The translations under genes and the position numbers were made by a program. This document shows, in pieces, positions 7,817 to 12,173 of a DNA stretch of 12,173 bases. Each line of letters opens with the position of its first letter. The first letter of the stretch is position 1. The notes beneath the pieces are model-generated. The model was not told where the DNA came from. It was given only the letters and a program-made list of their open reading frames with translations, and did not search any database. Origin of the DNA: Candidatus Sulfopaludibacter sp. SbA3 (GTDB lineage Bacteria; Acidobacteriota; Terriglobia; Bryobacterales; Bryobacteraceae); contig CAMDKT010000109.1 of the NCBI GenBank assembly GCA_945900935.1, positions 1 through 12,173 on the forward strand, in the 5' to 3' direction.

Positions 7817-8133
7817 CTAAGTTCGCGCCCATTCGAAGGGGTTAATGATCGAGACGTCGAAAGTTTCGAACTCCTTTCCATTGCGGGTGGCGACGGTGAG
7901 GCGATGGACCCGGGCAGTGGCGGCGATTACCGCGTCTTCGTATAATTCGAGCGACCGGCCCGACAGGAGCCGCGCTCGTTCCCTGGCTATCCGCGCGTCA
8001 ATTTCTCCACGCCGGCCGGCAACTCGCCGAACGTCGCGGCGGAAAAAAAGATATCGTCGTCCGGTACGGCGGCACCATGCGGTCGCGCCTTTTTCAGTTC
8101 CGATATGACGCTGGTATTGAGCCGGTTAGACGG
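7817..8133 (-). pseudogene. Broken PIN-domain toxin (VapC/FitB-like)
   Basis: Immediately after the antitoxin stop, and in the same frame, the minus strand encodes RLNTSVISELKKARPHGAAV, then PDDDIFFSAATFGELPAGVE, and stops at TAG (7989-7987). A second frame overlapping that stop continues ARERARLLSGRSLELYEDAVIAATA, HRLTVATRN and IINPFEW to a TAG at 7819-7817. Together these are recognisably the two ends of a FitB/VapC PIN ribonuclease. The start codon is gone, the segment between AAV and PDDD lacks several residues, about 30-35 central residues are missing, and the halves are out of frame. The first catalytic aspartate (usually LDTN) is asparagine here, and the last (usually TRNxxDF) is glutamate. 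About 105 residues remain of a usual 135-140. The toxin cannot be functional as read. Confidence 0.82.
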
Positions 8134-8397
8134 TCAGTCGAATTCCGGAGGGTCACGATGTTTTTGCGATCCCCGCGGCGGGAGGAGTTCGTCCAAGTCA
8201 AAGCGCGGGTGGGGTTGGAGCAGGAGTTCCTTCAGCGTGGGACGGGACGCCGCGGAGAGAAGCTTCCACTGCCTGATCGGCACGATGACGGCTGTCTCGA
8301 CGCCCCGGCGGGTGATTACCTGGGCACCTTCTTTCTCAGCCGTCTCGACGAGTTCGCTAAATCTTGCTTTTGCTTCCTGGAGTTGCCAAGTGGCCAT
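8134..8397 (-). CDS. Phd/YefM-family antitoxin (toxin partner inactivated)
   Basis: 87 residues. The N-terminal domain MATWQLQEAKARFSELV, with ITRRG and ETAVIVPIRQW downstream, is the DNA-binding dimerisation fold of the Phd/YefM family. The proline-rich C-terminal tail ending RDPPEFD is the region that normally wraps the toxin. The start is firm: AGGAG (8410-8406) lies 8 nt before the ATG. A palindrome overlapping a -10-like TATAAC sits directly upstream, as expected for autoregulation. The frame is complete and no defect is visible, yet the PIN toxin gene that follows directly is destroyed. The protein may persist as an orphan repressor, as an antidote to a related toxin elsewhere, or as an element on the way to loss. 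Confidence 0.88.
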   Translation of the reverse strand: MATWQLQEAKARFSELVETAEKEGAQVITRRGVETAVIVPIRQWKLLSAASRPTLKELLLQPHPRFDLDELLPPRGSQKHRDPPEFD

Positions 8398-8405
8398 GGG
8401 GACGG

Positions 8406-8431
8406 CTCCTGACCAGTTATAACACTAGTCA
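8406..8431 (-). promoter_or_regulatory. Antitoxin operator, -10 region and ribosome binding site
   Basis: The inverted repeat TGACCAGT (8410-8417) and ACTAGTCA (8424-8431) is separated by six bases; 9 of 11 base pairs across the dyad match. Its centre holds a -10-like element (TATAAC on the plus strand; GTTATAACT on the minus strand), and its left arm abuts the AGGAG ribosome binding site. Palindromes of this kind are bound by Phd-type antitoxins to repress their own operon. The right arm covers the TAG stop (8427-8425) of the radical SAM gene upstream. Confidence 0.6.
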
Positions 8432-9513
8432 GTTACGGCGGCAATCGATGGAACGTACGTGCAAAGCGGGTCGGAGGCAAGCGGGTCCCCGGTGGCGCTG
8501 AAGGCGCGGGCGCGGGAGCCGCCGCAGAGGGCGCGAAATTCGCAGACGCCGCAGTGGCCTTCGAACTGGCTGGGGTCGTGGAGTTGTTCGAACAGCGGCG
8601 AATGCCGGTAGATTTCGGCGAGCTGGTCCTGGCGGATGTTGCCGGCGGTTAAGGGGAGGAACCCGGCGGGGCAGATGTCTCCCGTACAAGAGACAAAGAC
8701 GATGCCGTGGCCGTCGCGGATGCCGAAAGCGCGTCCGGCGCCGCTGCGCTTGATCTGGTCGCCGTGGAGGCCGTCTTCGCGCATACGCTCGACAGCCACG
8801 CGGCGGTAGGAGGGAGCTTCGGTAGTGGCGACGGTGAAAGGGGCGACTTTCGAGGTCTCGTAGATCCAGGACATCAGGGTTTCGGCGGCTTCCGGCGAAA
8901 GAGCTTCGAGGACCTTGCCGCGGCCGACGGAGATGAGGAAGAACAGACTCCAGCGGGTGACGCCGAAGGGTTTAAGGATTTCGTAAATAGCGGGCATGTC
9001 ATCGGCGGTTTCGCCGGCGCAGAGGGTGTTGACCTGGAGCGGGATGTTGAGCGCAGTGGCCCAGGCGATGGCTTGCATCGTGCGGGCGAAAGTGCCGGGA
9101 ACGCCGCGGATGCCGTCGTGGCGTTCGGGGGTGGCGCCATCAAGGGAGAGTCCCAGCCCATCGACGCCGTGATCGATGAGTTTGACGAGGATTTCCCTCG
9201 TCAGTGCCGGAGTGGCGGCGGGGGTGATGGAGACGCCGATGTTGAGGCGGCGGGCTTCGGCGATGAGTTCGAAGAGATCGGGACGCAGGAGCGGATCGCC
9301 GCCGGTGAGAATGAGTTGCGGGTAAGGGTCGCCGAAGGCGGTGATTTGTTGGAGGAGTTGTTTACCTTCGATGGTGGAGAGTTCATTGGGGGCGGGTGTA
9401 GGCATGGCCTCGGCTCGGCAGTGGCGGCAGGCGAGGGCGCAGGCCTGGGTCATCTCCCAGTAGACGTTCATGGGCGATTGATCGTAGTTGCGGGGAGCGT
9501 GATGAGGAGGCAT
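8425..9513 (-). CDS. Radical SAM/SPASM-domain protein (TIGR04053-like)
   Basis: 362 residues. The radical SAM cluster motif CALACRHC (C25, C29, C32) lies after VYWEMTQ, with TGGDPLLRPDLFELI (70-84) and LSLDGATPERHDGIRG (122-137) as the usual SAM-binding and barrel segments. The C-terminal SPASM-type extension has cysteines at 276, 281, 321, 324, 330 and 351 that could hold one or two auxiliary [4Fe-4S] clusters; the CGGC seen in many relatives reads CGGS here. The WSLFFLISVGRGK and TTEAPSYRRV segments match what I recall of the TIGR04053 group, related to haem-modifying and peptide-modifying enzymes; the reaction is not established. It starts 6 bp after the sulfatase, with AGGA using the last bases of the sulfatase stop region (9521-9518), so it is almost certainly co-translated with it. 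Confidence 0.85.
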   Translation of the reverse strand: MPPHHAPRNYDQSPMNVYWEMTQACALACRHCRAEAMPTPAPNELSTIEGKQLLQQITAFGDPYPQLILTGGDPLLRPDLFELIAEARRLNIGVSITPAATPALTREILVKLIDHGVDGLGLSLDGATPERHDGIRGVPGTFARTMQAIAWATALNIPLQVNTLCAGETADDMPAIYEILKPFGVTRWSLFFLISVGRGKVLEALSPEAAETLMSWIYETSKVAPFTVATTEAPSYRRVAVERMREDGLHGDQIKRSGAGRAFGIRDGHGIVFVSCTGDICPAGFLPLTAGNIRQDQLAEIYRHSPLFEQLHDPSQFEGHCGVCEFRALCGGSRARAFSATGDPLASDPLCTYVPSIAAVTD

Positions 9514-9519
9514 GTATTC

Positions 9520-10968
9520 CTATTTTCGCTTATAGGTGTTGGTGGCGAAATCGAAATCGAAGGCGGTGCGTTCGGGTTTGGCTGGGGCGGCGGTTTTGGG
9601 GATCCATTGGGCGAGTTCGGTTTTCAACGCCGCGTATTTCGGATCGGCGGCGAGATTCTTCCAATCCTGGAGATCGACGGACTCGTCGTAGAGCTCTTCG
9701 GTGCCGTCGCGATAGCGGATATAGCGCCAGCGATCCGTGCGGACGGCGTGGTTGCCCTGCATGAAATCGATGACGGCGGGCGGGCGCTGGGCGGCGGGAT
9801 TTTCCAGAAGCGGGCGGAGGCTGAGACCTTCGAGCTCCTTGCGTTTGGGAAGGCCGCAGAGGTCGACGAGAGTGGGATAGATGTCGAGGAGGCTGACGGC
9901 TTGATTCCGCGGCTGGCCTGGTTGACGGGTTCCGGGACCGGCGATGATGAGAGGAACGTGGGTGGAGCGCTGCCAGAGAGTGGACTTGTGCCAATGCTCT
10001 TTTTCACCGAGGTGCCAGCCGTTATCGGACCAGAAAACGATGATGGTGTTTTTGGCGTGGGCGCTTTTTTCAAGGCCGTCGAGGAGGCGGCCGATCATGG
10101 CGTCGGCGAAGGTGGTGGCGGCGAGATAGGCGCGGACGGCTTCGCGCCACTTCCCTTCCCCGACGATCCGATTGTGCTCTTCGCGGCGGGCGGCGGCGAA
10201 CTGTTGGCCGATTTTGGGCACGTCGTCGAGATCGCCCTCGGGTGTATAGGGGATCTTGACCTTCTCCAGCGGGTACATGTCGAAGTACTTTTGGGGGGCG
10301 TACATCGGGATGTGCGGATGCCAGAGGCCGACAGCGAGAAAGAAGGGTTTTTGCTGGTGTTTTGCGAGAAATTTCAGCCCGAAGTCGATGGCGCTCTGGT
10401 CTCCGTATTCGCGCTCTTCGGCGGGGATGACGCCCCAGTCGAACTCTCCCTGGAAATTATTCAGGCCGTTGAAGGGATGGCCATTCGGCGCGGGCACGCG
10501 TTTGTTCCAGGGATACCAATCGGCGCGGCGATACCAGGGATCGTCGAAGACCTGGAACTGGAAGGCGTCCCACTGATCGGGGGGATTGTTGCCGGAGGTG
10601 TGATGGAAGACTTTGCCGGCGCCGGCGACGTGGTAGCCGTTGGCTTTAAAGTGCATGGGGATGGTGACGGCATCGGGAAGATTGGGGCGCCAGAACTGGT
10701 CGTTGTTATACATGCCCGTGGTGGAGGGGCGGAGGCCGGTGAGGAGGGCGGTGCGGGAGGGATTGCACAGCGGCGAGGCGCAGTGGGCGTTGGCGAAGAG
10801 GACGCCGCGTTTGGCTAGGGCGTCGATGTTGGGAGTCTGGACACCGTTGTAGCCGCCGAGGCAGCCGACCCAATCGTTCATGTCGTCAACGGAGATGAAG
10901 AGGACGTTGGGTTTGGTTGCGGGGGCGGCGGCAGAGACGGAGGCGGCGAGGAATTGACGGCGAGTCAT
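9520..10968 (-). CDS. Exported sulfatase, iduronate-2-sulfatase-like
   Basis: 482 residues. The N-terminus TRRQFLAASVSAAAPA is a short Tat-type export signal, followed at once by NVLFISVDDMNDW with the metal-binding aspartates D28 and D29. The signature C68-N-P-S-R-T-A-L-L-T-G is the CxPxR motif whose cysteine is oxidised to formylglycine, the catalytic nucleophile. Further active-site residues are visible: K119 (GAGK), H217 (LWHPH), D315-N316 (SDNGWHLGEKEHW) and K328. The layout matches the iduronate-2-sulfatase branch of family S1, which removes sulfate esters from polysaccharides or small sulfated molecules; the substrate is not predictable. Length is normal. The C-terminal tail (TAAPAKPERTAFDFDF) resembles the lysine/proline-rich end of bacterial homologues. 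A radical SAM gene follows at once; metW precedes it by 148 bp. Confidence 0.92.
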   Translation of the reverse strand: MTRRQFLAASVSAAAPATKPNVLFISVDDMNDWVGCLGGYNGVQTPNIDALAKRGVLFANAHCASPLCNPSRTALLTGLRPSTTGMYNNDQFWRPNLPDAVTIPMHFKANGYHVAGAGKVFHHTSGNNPPDQWDAFQFQVFDDPWYRRADWYPWNKRVPAPNGHPFNGLNNFQGEFDWGVIPAEEREYGDQSAIDFGLKFLAKHQQKPFFLAVGLWHPHIPMYAPQKYFDMYPLEKVKIPYTPEGDLDDVPKIGQQFAAARREEHNRIVGEGKWREAVRAYLAATTFADAMIGRLLDGLEKSAHAKNTIIVFWSDNGWHLGEKEHWHKSTLWQRSTHVPLIIAGPGTRQPGQPRNQAVSLLDIYPTLVDLCGLPKRKELEGLSLRPLLENPAAQRPPAVIDFMQGNHAVRTDRWRYIRYRDGTEELYDESVDLQDWKNLAADPKYAALKTELAQWIPKTAAPAKPERTAFDFDFATNTYKRK

Positions 10969-11116
10969 GTCGCCTAGGTTATCGCGAAACGTCAGCCAAC
11001 CTCTTCGATCTCGAGTCCGGGGTTGAAGTTAATGTCGTCCCGTGTGCCCCCGCCAATGCGCGTTTGCCGCATCAAAGTTCTCAGACAAATGATCGTCTTT
11101 TTCGCCGTGACTACCC
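10969..11116. other. Intergenic region between metW and sulfatase
   Basis: 148 bp with no clear terminator hairpin and no convincing promoter. On the minus strand, 11072-10992 is a 26-codon frame starting ATG and ending GLEIEEVG, with only a weak GAG upstream. It could be a chance frame, a remnant, or a small peptide gene. The sulfatase ATG has a modest AGGCGA upstream. Confidence 0.3.
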
Positions 11117-11737
11117 TTAGCGGTTGCTGACAACAAAGACGGCGACTTCGGCCATCAGGTTGGGGAACGATTTTACCTCGCGGGTGCCGGAGAGGAAATA
11201 CCGGCGCTCAACCTGCCAGTTCTGCCGCGCGGCGAGGATTTCGAAATCGTCGACGGTGAGGAAGTGGATGTTGGGGGAGTCGTACCAGTCGTAAGGGAAG
11301 TTCTTGGTCTTGGGCGCTCGGCCGTGGAAGAGATGGGCGAGGCGGACCGAGAAGTGACCGAAATTGGGGAATGCCACGATGGCGCGGCGGCTGACTCGCA
11401 GAATGTCCTTCATCACTTGCAGCGGATAGCGGATTTCCTGGAGCGTTTGGCTAAGAAGGACATAATCGAAGGCTTTGTCGGGGTAATCGGCGAGGCAGGT
11501 TTCAATGTCGCCCTGATAAGCGGATACGCCTTTGGCAATGGCCTTCTGGAGTTTGGCGGGGCTGATTTCGACGCCGCGGGCGTCGACGTCTTTGTGCTCG
11601 GCAAGCCAGGCGAGGAGTTCGCCTTCGCCGCAGCCGAGGTCGAGGACGCAGGAGCCGGGCTCGACGATTTCGCTGATGAGGCCGTAGTCGCCGCGGCCGA
11701 ATAACTCGTGGACCAATGGTCCGTTTACGCCTTTCAT
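11117..11737 (-). CDS. metW: Methionine biosynthesis protein MetW
   Basis: 206 residues, the usual length. It has the class I methyltransferase-like glycine motif VLDLGCGEGELL (31-42), GVEIS (56-60), the diagnostic LSQTLQE (96-102), the FPNFGHF segment (124-130) and YDWYDSPNIHF (150-160), all characteristic of MetW. MetW is encoded next to MetX in many bacteria and is needed for, or stimulates, homoserine acyltransfer in methionine synthesis, acting in the cytoplasm with MetX. Its ATG overlaps the metX stop as ATGA, the classical metXW arrangement. The two form one transcriptional unit with translational coupling. Confidence 0.95.
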   Translation of the reverse strand: MKGVNGPLVHELFGRGDYGLISEIVEPGSCVLDLGCGEGELLAWLAEHKDVDARGVEISPAKLQKAIAKGVSAYQGDIETCLADYPDKAFDYVLLSQTLQEIRYPLQVMKDILRVSRRAIVAFPNFGHFSVRLAHLFHGRAPKTKNFPYDWYDSPNIHFLTVDDFEILAARQNWQVERRYFLSGTREVKSFPNLMAEVAVFVVSNR

Positions 11738-12173
11738 TTCTTACCCGCCTCCTTCATGGTGCGGGCGAGGAAGCCGCGGATGAGTTCGGTTTGCTCATCG
11801 ACTTCGACAAGGAAAGCGTCGTGGCCGTATTTGGAAGTGAGTTCGATGTAGGCGACGTCCTGGTTGCGACGGCGAAGGGCGCTGACGATTTCCAGGGACT
11901 GATAGGACGGGTAGAGCCAGTCCGAAGTGAAGCTGATGATGAGGTAGCGGGTACGGCTTTTGGCAAGGACGGGGACAAGCGACTGCGCGCCGTGGCCCAA
12001 GTCGAACATGTCCATGGCCTTGGTGATGAAGAGATAGGAGTTGGCGTCGAAGCGGTCGACGAACTGCCTGCCGCGGTAGCGGAGATAGCTTGCGACTTCG
12101 AAAATTCCGTTTTCTTCGCGCTGGCGGCGACCGAACTTTTGGCGCATCGACTCATCGCTCATGTAAGTAATGT
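11734..12173 (-). CDS. metX: Homoserine O-acyltransferase MetX, C-terminal part
   Basis: About 145 residues of the C-terminus are visible; the gene continues past the right edge in the frame ...ITYMSDESM, so the ATG at 12162 is internal and not the start. Typical MetX motifs are present: YLRYRGRQFVDRFDANSYL, ITKAMDMFDL, SFTSDWLYP with the catalytic aspartate, and SKYGHDAFL with the catalytic histidine. The alpha/beta-hydrolase nucleophile serine lies in the missing part. The enzyme transfers an acetyl or succinyl group to L-homoserine as the first committed step of methionine synthesis; which acyl donor is used cannot be told from the C-terminus. It overlaps metW by 4 bp. Confidence 0.93.
   Translation of the reverse strand, partial: ITYMSDESMRQKFGRRQREENGIFEVASYLRYRGRQFVDRFDANSYLFITKAMDMFDLGHGAQSLVPVLAKSRTRYLIISFTSDWLYPSYQSLEIVSALRRRNQDVAYIELTSKYGHDAFLVEVDEQTELIRGFLARTMKEAGKK

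Noticed and set aside
7811..7821. 11-bp match (CAACCGCTAAG) to the metW end on the minus strand near 11118-11128, as possible recombination repeats
   Set aside because: Matches of this length are expected by chance several times in 12 kb, and nothing around them is repeated.
7480..7860. Replication origin at the skew switch
   Set aside because: I found no DnaA-box-like repeats (TTATNCACA) or AT-rich unwinding region, and none of dnaA, dnaN, gidA or parAB is nearby. An inversion boundary is a simpler reading, though not proven.
8707..10818. 703-codon plus-strand open frame opposite the sulfatase and radical SAM genes
   Set aside because: The low-complexity Gly/Ala/Asp/Glu/Val composition is typical of antisense translation, whereas the minus-strand products carry complete active-site motifs.
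11085..11120. Possible intrinsic terminator after metW
   Set aside because: There is an A-rich run on the minus strand, but no stem of useful length precedes a T-run in the direction of transcription.
1..12173. CRISPR arrays, insertion sequences, tRNA or rRNA genes
   Set aside because: No regularly spaced repeats, no transposase-like frame or terminal inverted repeats, and no tRNA or rRNA-like sequence was recognised on either strand.

Overview
The window is GC-rich bacterial chromosome, and almost every gene lies on the minus strand. A WPQWRG-type PQQ-like propeller, a Tat-exported sulfatase, a metX-metW pair and stacked toxin-antitoxin remnants together suggest an acidobacterium of the Solibacter/Bryobacter type. 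This assignment is inference from gene content only; no rRNA or other phylogenetic marker is present.

Left block (about 1-5270, minus strand). A tight run reads right to left: an IlvD/Edd-family sugar-acid dehydratase (3549-5270), a GT-C-like polytopic membrane protein overlapping it by 4 bp, a small secreted protein, a Tat-type PQQ-like beta-propeller protein whose ribosome binding site lies in the end of the preceding gene, and a 39-residue protein at the window edge. An AT-rich divergent promoter region (5271-5313) separates this run from a plus-strand Gfo/Idh/MocA sugar dehydrogenase (5314-6303). The dehydrogenase and dehydratase fit consecutive steps of non-phosphorylative sugar oxidation. 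The dehydrogenase converges, with a 6-bp overlap, on an FMN-dependent alpha-hydroxy-acid oxidase (6298-7479).

Middle (about 7480-8430). This is a decayed zone. It holds a short coiled-coil-like reading frame of uncertain reality, then a Phd/YefM antitoxin with an intact frame, good ribosome binding site and palindromic operator. The PIN-domain toxin behind it is wrecked: no start codon, internal deletions, a frameshift and two altered catalytic acidic residues. Strand composition also flips here, from C-rich plus strand on the left to G-rich plus strand on the right, as expected at an inversion boundary or a replication origin. No origin features were seen.

Right block (8425-12173, minus strand). 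metX (partial, running off the right edge) and metW overlap by 4 bp and belong to methionine biosynthesis. After a 148-bp gap come an iduronate-2-sulfatase-like sulfatase with the CxPxR formylglycine motif and, 6 bp later, a radical SAM/SPASM protein whose ribosome binding site includes the sulfatase stop codon. The coupling makes the radical SAM protein a candidate partner, possibly maturase, of the sulfatase, but its family resemblance (TIGR04053-like) is not to classical anaerobic sulfatase maturases.

No clearly new system is present. The strongest leads are the orphaned antitoxin with its dead toxin, the strand-skew switch at the same place, and the sulfatase/radical SAM pair.
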